NCBI GenBank assembly: GCA_017511205.1
Contig: JAFWLE010000002.1
Span: 156,867 to 220,866 of the forward strand
DNA from: Candidatus Saccharimonadota bacterium
GTDB taxonomy: Bacteria > Patescibacteriota > Saccharimonadia > Saccharimonadales > Saccharimonadaceae
Length of the DNA stretch: 64,000 nucleotides
Direction: 5' to 3'
Program-made: the position numbers and the translations under genes
Notes under the pieces: model-generated
The model's input: the letters and a program-made list of their open reading frames with translations, nothing else
What the model was told of the DNA's origin: nothing
Databases searched by the model: none
Part shown: positions 18,434-29,950 of the stretch, in pieces
Position numbering within the stretch: the first letter of the stretch is position 1
How the letters are laid out: the number at the start of each line of letters is the position of its first letter

Positions 18434-19505
18434 CTCGTTTTCGCTCCAAATGCATAAGGAAGTAAACTATTGGCCCCATTATAATATAAATATAATACGA
18501 GAAGAATCGCCAGACCAGCATCGCCCAGAAAATATAACCAGATGATAGTTGTGAAAATACCACATAAAATGTACCCTCCGCTGCCCCAGCGTTACCTGGA
18601 GTCGGGATGAAGTAAACTGCCGAAGTCACCGCCACAGTAGTTACAAAGCATGGTAAGAAATCTACGTCACCACCAAAGGCTGTTAAAACGAAAAACGGAA
18701 TGGTGGAAATTAAAATATGAAACACCACAGACATTAAAACGGTCTTTAAAAATAAACCTTTAGTCTTTAGAATCAAACGCACACATTTGGCGTAAGCATT
18801 GACTTCATATTCCACTTTTTTGGTAGTTTTTTTCGGATCCTTTACGATGTGGATTTTGGCTAAGAACCTGACGATTTTATTAATCAACTCGGCGGTAGCT
18901 TTTGGCAAAAACGTCGCGATCATTACTGTCACCGGCCAAAAAGCGTAGAATAAAAGGCCAAAACAAGCCGTACCAATTAGTACCGCATTATTAATTGAAG
19001 CACTACCAAATAAGAAACAAATCACCGCGATAATGATGAACCCAATTTGCCCCGAAATCATACCAAAAATCGGAATTGCCGTTGATTCACCGGCTGGTAG
19101 ATTGCTGTTTTTGCGCATGTAGTAAATCTGGAATGGTTGACCGCCAATCGCCGCCGGCGTGATGCTATCATAGTACCTGCCGAGTAGCACTGTCCTTCTT
19201 GCTACTTTGTGCGCCCGTTTTCGGTCAAACTTCTCCTTCGTCATGGAGCGCATGATTAAAACATATTTAGATATTTCAATTGTCATAGCTATAACAAAAC
19301 ATATTACCGGTGGCAGTAGAAACCACCAGTTGATTTTTACTTCCGAGAGCGTGGCGGCGTTTTCCGAATTACCAAATTCCGAAAAAGCAGTTGCAGCAAT
19401 TACGATGATATTAATTAGCACAAAAATCACTATCAGTAGTGGTTTTTTTATCATTTTTTTTGGCAACAGCTTTTTGTCGTCAATGTCTGGTTCGGATTCA
19501 GCCAT
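18405..19505 (-). CDS. LPG synthase TM-region/flippase-like membrane protein
   Basis: This 366-aa protein has about eight hydrophobic segments and the glycine-rich TPAAIGGQPFQIYYM and PTPGNAGAAEG motifs typical of the lysylphosphatidylglycerol synthase transmembrane (UPF0104) family, which acts as a lipid flippase or exporter domain. The soluble aminoacyl-transferase domain of full MprF is absent. AAGGA lies 6 nt before the ATG, and the ATG overlaps nothing but sits one base after the upstream stop (TAA A ATG), so it is coupled to the AI-2E-type gene upstream; it in turn overlaps the DD-carboxypeptidase gene. Envelope role inferred. Confidence 0.82.
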   Translation of the reverse strand: MAESEPDIDDKKLLPKKMIKKPLLIVIFVLINIIVIAATAFSEFGNSENAATLSEVKINWWFLLPPVICFVIAMTIEISKYVLIMRSMTKEKFDRKRAHKVARRTVLLGRYYDSITPAAIGGQPFQIYYMRKNSNLPAGESTAIPIFGMISGQIGFIIIAVICFLFGSASINNAVLIGTACFGLLFYAFWPVTVMIATFLPKATAELINKIVRFLAKIHIVKDPKKTTKKVEYEVNAYAKCVRLILKTKGLFLKTVLMSVVFHILISTIPFFVLTAFGGDVDFLPCFVTTVAVTSAVYFIPTPGNAGAAEGTFYVVFSQLSSGYIFWAMLVWRFFSYYIYIIMGPIVYFLMHLERKRDEKAKALKS

Positions 19506-19506
19506 T

Positions 19507-20610
19507 TTATTCCTTAATTGCTCTCAGATTCGGCAATTCCTCTAGTAGAACTCTAATACATCCTGCAATCGGGATGGAAATAATCGCACCAAGTAGCCCA
19601 AACATATACATACCAATTATAACGGCACATAAAATAATTACTGGCTGAAGTTTCAAGGCATCGCCCTGAATTTTTGGCGCAATGATATTATTCTCGATTT
19701 GTGAATAGACCACATATACTACAATAAAGATAACGGCTGCGGCCCAGTTCGAGGCTAGCAGGATTAAAGTCACGATCGAGCCACCAATAAACTGTCCGAA
19801 CATCGGGATCATATAAAACAGCATTGTAATCATTCCCATCGGAATGGCGAGGTTGGGCGAAAAGCCCATAAATAGCGACAGAAGGAAGACAATAATCATA
19901 GTGGCACATCCATCCAAAATTGCAACGAAAAGCTGTCTAGAAACGTAAGTCGAAACCACATCCGCCATTCGTGAAAACAAACGGCGATATTCTTTGACAC
20001 CTTTGCGGTCCTCTTTTGCTCCCAAACTATTCCAAAACATATCTATTAGGCCAGGACCTTCTAGTAGGAAGAGTAGTGTCAAAACTAAAACGAGCGCGGC
20101 CTTCATCACCACATCTGCTATCCCGCTTACGCTAGACATTAAGTTATTACCAAATACCCCCATCAAATTATTCGAAAGATCCATTAGTGCATGGTCAATC
20201 TCGCTATGTAAATCTTGGACGCCAAAGTTCTGCCCAAGCTTATTGATGCCGTCCCAGCCACCAAAGGCACTCTCAAAAGTTTCTGGAAAATTCTGAATAA
20301 ACCTCGAAGTTTCATTTACGACTACCGGCCCCACGATTGCGACAATAGCGATAATCACGAGCATTACGATTAGATACGCAAAAACTGCAGACACCGTTTG
20401 GTGTTTTTTGTCTTTACCAAAACATTTTGTAAACAGTCCATTCACCTTATTTACTAGTGGGCGGAGTGCTAATGCCATAAAGATTGAAATACCAATTATT
20501 ACTAGCCCCGTTAGAGCATTAATAATGAAAAAGATGATGAGCAAGATAAAAAGCGGCACCATCCAAAACTTCACAAATGTTTTTGAGTCCGTTTCGATTT
20601 GTTTAGTCAT
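19507..20610 (-). CDS. AI-2E family transporter (PerM-like)
   Basis: This 367-aa membrane protein has two N-terminal helices, a helical soluble segment in the middle (about residues 95-190) and a C-terminal group of helices with GFSPNLAIPMG and YMIPMFGQFIGG, typical of the AI-2E/PerM family. Members export small molecules or ions; the name is historical and substrate is unknown here. The start has a clear AAGGAGG 5 nt upstream. First gene of a minus-strand run that continues through the flippase-like protein and the DD-carboxypeptidase; divergent from queH. Confidence 0.88.
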   Translation of the reverse strand: MTKQIETDSKTFVKFWMVPLFILLIIFFIINALTGLVIIGISIFMALALRPLVNKVNGLFTKCFGKDKKHQTVSAVFAYLIVMLVIIAIVAIVGPVVVNETSRFIQNFPETFESAFGGWDGINKLGQNFGVQDLHSEIDHALMDLSNNLMGVFGNNLMSSVSGIADVVMKAALVLVLTLLFLLEGPGLIDMFWNSLGAKEDRKGVKEYRRLFSRMADVVSTYVSRQLFVAILDGCATMIIVFLLSLFMGFSPNLAIPMGMITMLFYMIPMFGQFIGGSIVTLILLASNWAAAVIFIVVYVVYSQIENNIIAPKIQGDALKLQPVIILCAVIIGMYMFGLLGAIISIPIAGCIRVLLEELPNLRAIKE

Positions 20611-20658
20611 TAAACCTCCTTATAGAATAATTGTACCATAAATGTTATAATTATGACA

Positions 20659-21219
20659 ATGAAATTATTAATGCATACTTGCTGCGCTCCGTGCAGCGTT
20701 TACTGTATCGAAAAACTGCGGTCCGAAGGTATCGAGCCGGTGCTTTTTTGGTATAACTCTAACATTCATCCATACATGGAGTACAAAATGCGCCGTGATT
20801 GTCTGAAAGAATATGCCAAAAAAGTTGGTGTAGAATTAATTCTGCACGAAGAATATGGCTTAGATGAATTTTGCCAGAATGTCGCTAGCGATATCTCGAA
20901 CCGTTGCGTTAATTATTGCTATCCCAAACGTCTTGGCGAAACCGTGCGGTACGCTGCCGAGAACGGCTATGACCACTTCACTACTACTTTGCTAGTCTCG
21001 CCTTATCAAAAACACGAAGAGCTCAAAAAAGTTTGCGAAAAACTGGCGCAGGACTCTGGCGTGGAGTTTCTTTATCGCGATTTTCGCGTTGGCTTCCGTG
21101 ATGGCCAAACCAAAGCTCGCGAAGCCGGCCTTTATATGCAAAAGTATTGTGGTTGCATTTTTTCTGAAGAGGAGCGCTACCAGAAACAGATTGCGCGAGA
21201 CCAGAAAAATATGTTATAA
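20659..21219 (+). CDS. queH: Epoxyqueuosine reductase QueH
   Basis: QueH reduces epoxyqueuosine in tRNA to queuosine, replacing QueG in many bacteria. The 186-aa protein has the adjacent N-terminal cysteines of the family (HTCCAPCS, residues ~6-12), further conserved cysteines at CVNYCYP, and the C-terminal CGCIFSEEER, which bind Fe-S and metal. I prefer ATG 20659 over 20653: it gives the family start MKLLMHTCC and lies 7 nt after TATAAT. queA follows after 8 nt and tgt overlaps queA, so the last three steps of queuosine formation are encoded as one operon. Confidence 0.93.
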   Translation: MKLLMHTCCAPCSVYCIEKLRSEGIEPVLFWYNSNIHPYMEYKMRRDCLKEYAKKVGVELILHEEYGLDEFCQNVASDISNRCVNYCYPKRLGETVRYAAENGYDHFTTTLLVSPYQKHEELKKVCEKLAQDSGVEFLYRDFRVGFRDGQTKAREAGLYMQKYCGCIFSEEERYQKQIARDQKNML

Positions 21220-21227
21220 TATGTTTT

Positions 21228-23515
<2,288 letters not shown>

Positions 23516-23554
23516 TCTATTTGCAAAACTATTCCGCTCGTGTATAATAAAAGT

Positions 23555-24919
23555 ATGAGAAGTCATATATGTACTGAAAAGATGGCGCTAAGCACCTTTT
23601 TGCTAAGCTTAACTATAATTAGCTCTGCACTTCTAGTAGAAGGCGCCTCCGCCGTTACTTACCAAGATAGTGTCGATGTTTCTTTCACTTTTAATCCCAC
23701 TATTTCCATCAATCTCTCTTCCGACACACCTACCACTGACTTAATCATTGATAACCTTGCCCCTGGTTCTGTCGCAGATAGTAATACTCTCACTGTGAGT
23801 GTTACAACAAACGCTGCCTATGGCTATTATCTCACTGCCACAGCTGGCACGTCTTCTACTAATACTGATCTAGTAAATACTAGCAATAGTAACTATAAAT
23901 TTACTAGCTTAGCTCCAAATGCAGACTTATCTAGTCTCACTACCGACAATACTTGGGGGTATCGTACTTCAGATGATAATGGTTCTACTTGGTCTAACTA
24001 TTCAGGTTTACCAAAGGATAATGACGACGAAGGTGCTACTGGAAAGTCCCTTATTGAAACCACCAGCCCGGCAGATAATAGATCTATCAAATTCAAAATC
24101 GGCGCAAAGGCTTCAACTGACCAAGCCTCAGGCACCTATACCAATATCATTACTTTCTATGCTGTAACTAGCCCAGAGCCAGAACCACCAGTCGGCCCAG
24201 ATCCTCCAGTTACTTGCAATACTCCAGTACCAAACATCACCTATATGCAAGAAATCAATTCATCTAATGTCGCTACTGTCATGAGTAATATGACTGATAA
24301 TGCACAGTACTATCTACGCGACTCTCGTGACGAAGAACCTTACTGTGTATCCAAAATTAAAACTAAAAACGCTAGTGAAGAAGATCAGTACGCTATCTGG
24401 ATGACTCAGAACTTAAGAATCACCGGCACAGTTAACTCCACTAACTCTAACTTTAGTACCCACGAAAACGTCAATGTCTGTGAAAGAGATCTCACCGCCG
24501 GTGATAGCTACGACGAGGCTAGATGCCACGATTCAGGAAACACAGAAAACGGCGTCTGGTACAATTACGCCGCAGCCAGTGCTAAGACTATTCTTACAAG
24601 TGGTAACTCCACCCTGGATACTGAAAACATTTGCCCAGCCAACTGGACTTTACCTAGTTACGATACTAGTAAACCAGCGGGCTCCATAAATAGTCTAGCC
24701 GGTTCGGATTCGGTTACTGTCACTGCCTTCTCCCCAGTTACCGGTGGCTACTACGACGGGGGCTCCGTTAACGGTCCTGGCTACGGCTACTGGTGGTCTA
24801 CGACGGCTAACTATAGCTTCAGTCGTTACGGCCTCTTCTACAGTGGTAGTAGCCTGGGTACCAGCAACGGCGGTCGCGACTTCGGGAACTATATTCGCTG
24901 CGTGAGAGCATCGTTATAG
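23555..24919 (+). CDS. Secreted FISUMP-domain surface protein
   Basis: The start at 23555 lies 6 nt after TATAAT and gives a 454-aa protein with a signal peptide (hydrophobic LSTFLLSLTIISSALLVEG, cleavage near GASA, about residue 34). Residues ~35-215 form a Thr/Ser/Asn-rich beta-sandwich region resembling spore-coat/pilin-like secreted domains. A Pro-rich linker (PEPEPPVGPDPP) leads to a C-terminal Fibrobacter succinogenes major paralogous (FISUMP) domain of the C-type-lectin-like fold, ending GGRDFGNYIRCVRA. A surface binding or adhesion role is likely. There is no C-terminal anchor. The 3' flank is unusually structured, and a fragment of a second FISUMP gene lies 260 bp downstream. Confidence 0.8.
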   Translation: MRSHICTEKMALSTFLLSLTIISSALLVEGASAVTYQDSVDVSFTFNPTISINLSSDTPTTDLIIDNLAPGSVADSNTLTVSVTTNAAYGYYLTATAGTSSTNTDLVNTSNSNYKFTSLAPNADLSSLTTDNTWGYRTSDDNGSTWSNYSGLPKDNDDEGATGKSLIETTSPADNRSIKFKIGAKASTDQASGTYTNIITFYAVTSPEPEPPVGPDPPVTCNTPVPNITYMQEINSSNVATVMSNMTDNAQYYLRDSRDEEPYCVSKIKTKNASEEDQYAIWMTQNLRITGTVNSTNSNFSTHENVNVCERDLTAGDSYDEARCHDSGNTENGVWYNYAAASAKTILTSGNSTLDTENICPANWTLPSYDTSKPAGSINSLAGSDSVTVTAFSPVTGGYYDGGSVNGPGYGYWWSTTANYSFSRYGLFYSGSSLGTSNGGRDFGNYIRCVRASL

Positions 24920-25142
24920 GTGCTTTTCCCCCTAGTCCTCCATCGGACGAGTGAGCGAGTAAAAATCGGAAACTTGTTTACGATTTTTCGAGCCACGAGG
25001 AACGAAAGACACTGGAAGTGTCTACTAGAACGTGTGCCCTCGCCCGGGGCGAGGGCACGGTGAAATAGTAGCGATGGACATCAATAACTCAAAAAGAGAT
25101 TTAGAAAAAAGATGACACAAATTCTGGTCACAAATAAAACAA
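24920..25142. other. Structured intergenic segment after the FISUMP gene
   Basis: No gene is seen. Three inverted repeats lie close together: an AAAAATCG/CGATTTTT pair within 24960-24999, GACACTggaaGTGTC near 25008, and a perfect 12-bp GC stem GTGCCCTCGCCC/GGGCGAGGGCAC with one loop base near 25033-25057. The last has no T-run after it, so a simple intrinsic terminator is unlikely. Confidence 0.6.
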
Positions 25143-25388
25143 GTGTCACCAACATACTGGATCTGTTTCACTCCAGCTGCTCGTAGTACACCCCCAATTA
25201 AGACTGCTCTCGCTGGCCGCTGGTATGGCTCGCTTGGAGACACTGGCACCAATGGCTACTGGCGGTCACCTGTGGTAAACGGTGACGGCGGCTCGTACCA
25301 TTTGGACGCCAATTCCGATGGGCGCGTTACCCCTGACTTCAGCAGCGCTCGCGACGATGGGTTTAGCGTACGTTGTCTTGCTCGGTAG
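25143..25388 (+). pseudogene. 3' fragment of a FISUMP-domain gene
   Basis: The frame ending at 25388 encodes about 65 residues (RWYGSLGDTGTNGYWRSP, then SYHLDANSDG, then ARDDGFSVRCLAR) that match the C-terminal half of a FISUMP domain. There is no signal peptide, no upstream domain and no credible start; the ATG at 25143 is in unrelated sequence. It is best read as the remaining 3' end of a decayed paralogue of the gene at 23555-24919, or a donor cassette for recombination with it. The two copies differ at many positions of all base types. Confidence 0.65.
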
Positions 25389-25957
25389 TGGTTTAGTTTT
25401 CAGGGGTTTCGTTTCTTCCCGCCTTTCCGAAACTTCCGATAAGTACGATAGCGCAATTTTGATAACATCAGAGATTACAAGTGATAAGTCAGGATGGCTC
25501 TGCTTCTAAACTCTGGTGACAGAAATCTAGATATATGACAACGTAAAATAATGATTTAGAAATCACTGCACCAAGAAATCTGGTAACATTGGAGAATCGT
25601 GACAATGAACAATTGAGGCTGAATGGAGAACCTAGTTCATTGTTAGTTCCCTGCCTGTCACAGGTTTAATCTAGTTTTTTTTTGAAAGGCCTGTTTCATT
25701 TTTGAAACAATAAAAAATGATTTGTTACGTTGGGATTTTGTGAAAATCGCTAACGTAACAAGCCCTGCTTTAGAATGAAGGAGGCTGGACAGAACTATAT
25801 ATAATATATAGTGACTATCAACCGCTATGTCTAGCGTCTAAAATAAGCCAAATTCCGCTATATCTAGCGTCTCACCGAACAAACCCCGAACACTTACTCA
25901 TTTTTTTGTATTATTACTATGACGTGATATAATACTTTTCAACGAAGGAAGGATAGT
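25389..25957. other. Non-coding region before KilA-N gene with repeats
   Basis: No convincing gene in 569 bp. Visible structure: a TTTCA/TGAAA hairpin at 25693-25708; an inverted repeat TTGTTACGTT/AACGTAACAA at 25722-25761; a 19-bp perfect palindrome ACTATATATAATATATAGT at 25794-25812 that contains a TATAAT; and an 18-bp direct repeat, below. An extended -10 (TGATATAAT, ending 25932) sits 26 nt before the KilA-N start. Confidence 0.6.
25822..25873 (+). promoter_or_regulatory. Candidate operator: paired 18-bp direct repeats
   Basis: CCGCTATGTCTAGCGTCT (25822-25839) and CCGCTATATCTAGCGTCT (25856-25873) differ by one base and start 34 bp apart. Each contains a CGCTA/TAGCG inverted repeat. They lie 53-105 bp upstream of the -10 of the KilA-N gene, so they could be binding sites for that protein or another regulator. 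Confidence 0.45.
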
Positions 25958-26818
25958 ATGGCAAATAATAATAACGAAAGGATTCTTATGCCAAAAGAAA
26001 CTATCCATGCCAAAGGCTTGACCATCGGCATCTACACCAACGATTTTAATAACGAGTTTATCTCACTCACGGATATTGCAAAATATAAAAAGATACAAGA
26101 TACGAAATTCATAATTAGGAACTGGATGCGCAATCGAGATACAATAGAATTTCTCGGTATTTGGGAACAATTGCATAACCCACGTTTCAATGGTGCCGGA
26201 TTTGGCACCATTAAAAATGAAGCAGGAGCAAATTCCTTCGTAATTTCGCCAGAAAAATGGATAAACGAGACCAACGCAATCGGCATGGTAAACAAACGAG
26301 GTAGATACGATGGTGGAACGTACGCCCATGCCGATATCGCCATGAGCTTTGCCACTTGGATTTCCCCAGAGTTTCAGCTTTATATCATGAAAGATTACCG
26401 TAGACTTAAAACCGATGAGAATTCTCGTTTATCTCTCAACTGGAATTTAAATCGTGAAGTCAGTAAACTCAACTATCATATTCATACGGATGCCGTTAAA
26501 GATAGTCTCCCACCCGACCTCACTCCGCGCCAGATTCATTTTACCTATGCTAGTGAAGCGGATTTACTGAATGTTGCTCTTTTCGGCATGACTGCCAAAG
26601 AATGGCGAGACGAGAACAAATCCAAGAAAGGTAACATCCGCGATTTCGCTAATCTCAACCAACTTCTAGTGCTTGCGAACTTAGAGAGCTATAACGCTAT
26701 CTTGATCAAACAAGAAAAACCACAAAGCGAACGTTTGGTTCTGCTTCGTGAAATGGCGATCACTCAATTAAAGACGTTTATAGGTCATGAAATACATTTG
26801 CCAAATCAGACTGGTTAA
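25958..26818 (+). CDS. KilA-N domain DNA-binding protein
   Basis: The 286-aa protein contains a KilA-N/APSES-like DNA-binding domain at about residues 25-150 (ISLTDIAKYK, IRNWMRNRDT, then HADIAMSFATWISPEFQLYI), and a C-terminal helical domain. KilA-N proteins are typical of phages, plasmids and large viruses and often act as regulators or anti-repressors. The start has AAGGAAGG 6 nt upstream and an extended -10 before it, unlike the leaderless genes around it. It stands alone between a decayed surface-protein locus and cysS, which suggests a remnant of a mobile element or a domesticated regulator. Confidence 0.85.
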   Translation: MANNNNERILMPKETIHAKGLTIGIYTNDFNNEFISLTDIAKYKKIQDTKFIIRNWMRNRDTIEFLGIWEQLHNPRFNGAGFGTIKNEAGANSFVISPEKWINETNAIGMVNKRGRYDGGTYAHADIAMSFATWISPEFQLYIMKDYRRLKTDENSRLSLNWNLNREVSKLNYHIHTDAVKDSLPPDLTPRQIHFTYASEADLLNVALFGMTAKEWRDENKSKKGNIRDFANLNQLLVLANLESYNAILIKQEKPQSERLVLLREMAITQLKTFIGHEIHLPNQTG

Positions 26819-26873
26819 ATAGAGCTGTTTATCCGCAAGTATCTACAAATCTGAATTTAAGTCTCAAATAATA

Positions 26874-28217
26874 CTACTCCAAGTATTCCCAAACCGTCCC
26901 ATCGGCCGTATCGCGCACTGCAATGCCTTGCTCCGCTAAAGAATCTCTAATTTCATCTGACCCAGCAAAGTCTTTTTTCGCTCTCGCCACTTCCCTTTTG
27001 CGAATTAGATCATATTGTTCAGGTGAAATATCTGGCGTCTCATCAAGCAGTTTCAATCCAAAAAGCTGATCCACTTTTTGCCAATCATCTAGAGAAAGTG
27101 AGGCGTTGTCGATAATAGCAAAGGCTTCTGGCGAATTCAGATTATTATTCACCGCAGCGAGAATTTCATCAAACTTTCCATCAGACGGAACATCTTTCTG
27201 ATAGCATAGCGCAATGCGGTTTCGCCAATTCAAACGTCGCGTCTTGGCTGCCTCTAGAGACTCAAAAGTAAAGTTCCTAGTCCCTTGGAAGTGCCCAGAC
27301 AGCACCCACATTTTATAATCTAATGGAGAGAACCCTTTTTCAGATAGTTCAGCAAGGGTGTAAGTATTCCCGAGTGATTTCGAAATCTTCTCCCCATCGA
27401 TGGTAATAAAATTACAGTGCAACCAATAGCGCGACAAAGTTTTCTTTGTCATTGCAAAGGTTTCGGCAATTTCATTAGTATGATGAATCGGAATATGATC
27501 TACGCCGCCTGTATGAATATCAATTGGTTCGCCAAGCTCTTTATGAATAATTGTGGCGCATTCTAGATGCCAACCCGGATATCCTGGACGGCCTAGATAA
27601 TCCCAACGCATCGCATGCTTTTCGCCCGGGTGAATAAATTTCCAAACTGCAAAATCCGAAACATTGTGCTTCTCATCCGAGAATCCTACCCTAGCTCCAG
27701 CCTTTAAGCCAGCTAAATCTAGCTGTGCAAAATTCGCATAATGCTCGAATTTGGCCGTATCATAGTAAACTCCATCACTAGTTTCATAAGTAAAACCATT
27801 TTTCGTCATAGCATTTACCGCCACGATGTCATCATCAATGTAATTAGTAGCCCGGGCCCAGACGTCCGGTTCAGTTAAATCTAGACTCCTGTAATCCTTT
27901 TTAAATGCCGCTATATATTCGTCGGCAATTTCGTAGACGGTTTTACCTTCCCGCTCGGCACCTTTCTCGAGCTTATCTTCGCCTTCATCTGCGTCCGAAG
28001 CAAGATGCCCCACGTCCGTCAAATTTAGCACCCGTCGTACCTTGTAATTATTCAGACGCAGAGTCCTGACCAAAAGATCCCAATAAATGTAAGCTGTGAG
28101 ATTACCAATGTGGGCATAGTTATAAACCGTTGGCCCGCAGGTATAAATTTTTACCACCTCTGATAACGGCTTGAAGTCTTCTAATTTCCGTGAAGCGGTA
28201 TTATATATCTTTAGCAT
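26874..28217 (-). CDS. cysS: Cysteinyl-tRNA synthetase
   Basis: CysRS charges tRNA-Cys. The 447-aa protein has the class I signature YAHIGN (HIGH) and KISKSLGN (KMSKS), and zinc ligands in YTCGPTVY, HLECATI and HHTNEIAE. Length is slightly short of the usual 460. The start overlaps the end of the upstream hydrolase gene by 17 nt, making a three-gene minus-strand chain with the hydrolase and the DHH protein. All essential motifs are present. Confidence 0.95.
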   Translation of the reverse strand: MLKIYNTASRKLEDFKPLSEVVKIYTCGPTVYNYAHIGNLTAYIYWDLLVRTLRLNNYKVRRVLNLTDVGHLASDADEGEDKLEKGAEREGKTVYEIADEYIAAFKKDYRSLDLTEPDVWARATNYIDDDIVAVNAMTKNGFTYETSDGVYYDTAKFEHYANFAQLDLAGLKAGARVGFSDEKHNVSDFAVWKFIHPGEKHAMRWDYLGRPGYPGWHLECATIIHKELGEPIDIHTGGVDHIPIHHTNEIAETFAMTKKTLSRYWLHCNFITIDGEKISKSLGNTYTLAELSEKGFSPLDYKMWVLSGHFQGTRNFTFESLEAAKTRRLNWRNRIALCYQKDVPSDGKFDEILAAVNNNLNSPEAFAIIDNASLSLDDWQKVDQLFGLKLLDETPDISPEQYDLIRKREVARAKKDFAGSDEIRDSLAEQGIAVRDTADGTVWEYLE

Positions 28218-28947
28218 TCAATATTTCCTCCAAAATATTAACAATTTTGACATACTTATCGTGCGTGATGCCGTGCCGGCCTTCAGTCTTAATCGCAGTG
28301 AGGTATTTCGGATTGTCTTTTAATAGTTTCGGATAATTATAGGAAGCAATAATCTGATCTAAACTACCATAAATCAAAACTGTAGGCACCTTCAAGCTAG
28401 CAAGCACCTTATAGTTTTTGCGATCTAGGACGATATGCTCCATCGAATTGTTGAAAGATTTTTCGTCCAGAATCTTGCGATTCTTAAGACTAACGGCGTC
28501 TTTAAACATTTTAATACCTTTATCAAAAGCTGGATTGTCAAAATCTTTTTCCGTATAAACCGGTGGTGAAATCAGAATTAACTTTTTAACAGTTCCCTTA
28601 TAAGTAGCAGCATAGCGCGTCACGATAAAAGTCCCGAGTGAATGGCCTATTAAGACTAATGGCGTATCGCCTAAATGCAATTTTTCAATCGAATTATGGA
28701 GCGCCTCAAGCTGATCATTGTAATCATAATTTAAACGGTCACTTTTTAAAGATTTGCCAGAACCCAGTAAATCAAAAGTGACAAACCTGACTTCTTTTAA
28801 CGAGGTGGTACCTTCGAGATATTTCAAAGCATTCGCAAACGTCCTCGAATCTGAGGCGATGCCATGAATCATTACCACCACGAGCTTCGGATTCTTGACA
28901 GCCGAAAAATCGTGAGTTTTCTTAAGAGTGAGTTTTTTCTTAAACAT
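28201..28947 (-). CDS. Alpha/beta hydrolase
   Basis: This 248-aa alpha/beta-hydrolase-fold protein has the nucleophile elbow GHSLGT (Ser at about residue 123), an oxyanion-loop HGIAS after strand 3, and a C-terminal GRHGIT that supplies the catalytic His; an Asp in YGSLDQI completes the triad. No signal peptide. Substrate is unknown; lysophospholipid or small ester hydrolysis is common in the family. Overlaps the DHH gene before it (8 nt) and cysS after it (17 nt). Confidence 0.85.
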   Translation of the reverse strand: MFKKKLTLKKTHDFSAVKNPKLVVVMIHGIASDSRTFANALKYLEGTTSLKEVRFVTFDLLGSGKSLKSDRLNYDYNDQLEALHNSIEKLHLGDTPLVLIGHSLGTFIVTRYAATYKGTVKKLILISPPVYTEKDFDNPAFDKGIKMFKDAVSLKNRKILDEKSFNNSMEHIVLDRKNYKVLASLKVPTVLIYGSLDQIIASYNYPKLLKDNPKYLTAIKTEGRHGITHDKYVKIVNILEEILNAKDI

Positions 28948-29920
28948 CAGCTTCTAACTCCGGGATAATTTTAATTAAATCTCTTAAAACTTCATCATAG
29001 GTCGTATCATAAGTACGAAACCCAGCCGCTAGCGGGTGACCACCACCACCAAAGTAACCGGCGATTTTCTCGGCAATTGGCGCCTCCGTAGCGCAACGAA
29101 TTTTGCCGGTGAGCTTACCATCGGGGTAAGTCTTGATAGCTACGGCGACTTTTACGCCCTCGATCAAGCGCATTTCTTCCAGAATCAAAACATTTGGGTT
29201 ATATTCATCGGAGTATTCCTTTATGTCGTCCCAAGGGATATGCACTGTAGCCAGCTTTCCGTCTAAAGAATATTCAATCCGCTTAATCAGATCTGCCTTG
29301 TAATCCAGAATCCGAGGTGATTTTTTCATAAACTCGCGACGCTGATCCTCTAGTAATGAAACATCTGCGCCTAACCTAGTTAAATCTGCGGCCGTGTCAA
29401 AAGTTTCTGCTGTCACTGAAGCACTAGTGAGTCCTAATGTGTCAGATAAAAGCCCTTGAAAAATGGCTTCCGCCGCCTCTTTTGAGATTTCGATTTTTTG
29501 ATCTTTTGCAATTTTATAGATTAAATTTGTACAAGAAGGTAAAACTTCGATTATTTTTTCATGCGAAAAGTTAATATCGTCTTCAGTTTCGTGATGGTCC
29601 AGCACGAATATCGGCGCACTTTCTAGTCGATTTTTAATCGCGGCGTCTTCTAAGAGTTTCGAAAGCAAAATCTCCGCCGCTGTATCTACAATAATGTAGC
29701 CATCAGCTTTAAAATCAAAATCACTAGTCACCCTAGACCAATCTTTAAAATAATGCAAATATTTCGGTATATCTATCGGGCAGTAAAGCGACACATCTTT
29801 TCCTGACAACAAATAGTCTAGCGCAATTGCACTACCAAGCGAATCGCCATCCGGATTTTCTGCTTGAATAATACAGATTTTCTGCTTATCAGCCAAAAAC
29901 TCACTGAATTTATTATACAT
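28940..29920 (-). CDS. DHH/DHHA1 phosphoesterase (NrnA/RecJ-like)
   Basis: The 326-aa protein has the DHH-family motifs ENPDGDSLGSA (motif I), VDTA, the LDHHETED motif III, and the DHHA1 C-terminal GGGHPLAAGFR. The short length and single DHH-DHHA1 layout fit NrnA-type enzymes, which degrade nanoRNA or pAp, or cyclic-dinucleotide products, rather than RecJ. TATAAT lies 6 nt before the ATG (leaderless). It heads the DHH-hydrolase-cysS unit and is divergent from the HAD phosphatase gene. Confidence 0.88.
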   Translation of the reverse strand: MYNKFSEFLADKQKICIIQAENPDGDSLGSAIALDYLLSGKDVSLYCPIDIPKYLHYFKDWSRVTSDFDFKADGYIIVDTAAEILLSKLLEDAAIKNRLESAPIFVLDHHETEDDINFSHEKIIEVLPSCTNLIYKIAKDQKIEISKEAAEAIFQGLLSDTLGLTSASVTAETFDTAADLTRLGADVSLLEDQRREFMKKSPRILDYKADLIKRIEYSLDGKLATVHIPWDDIKEYSDEYNPNVLILEEMRLIEGVKVAVAIKTYPDGKLTGKIRCATEAPIAEKIAGYFGGGGHPLAAGFRTYDTTYDEVLRDLIKIIPELEADV

Positions 29921-29950
29921 ATTAGTATTATAACATGGTAAAATATAGAT

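Noticed and set aside
24720..25388. A diversity-generating retroelement (variable and template repeats) at the FISUMP locus
   Set aside because: The lectin-like C terminus and hairpins suggest it, but differences between the two copies involve all bases rather than template adenines, and there is no reverse transcriptase in the window.
25822..25873. A minimal CRISPR array
   Set aside because: Only two repeats of 18 bp with a 16-bp gap and no cas genes; an operator pair is more likely.
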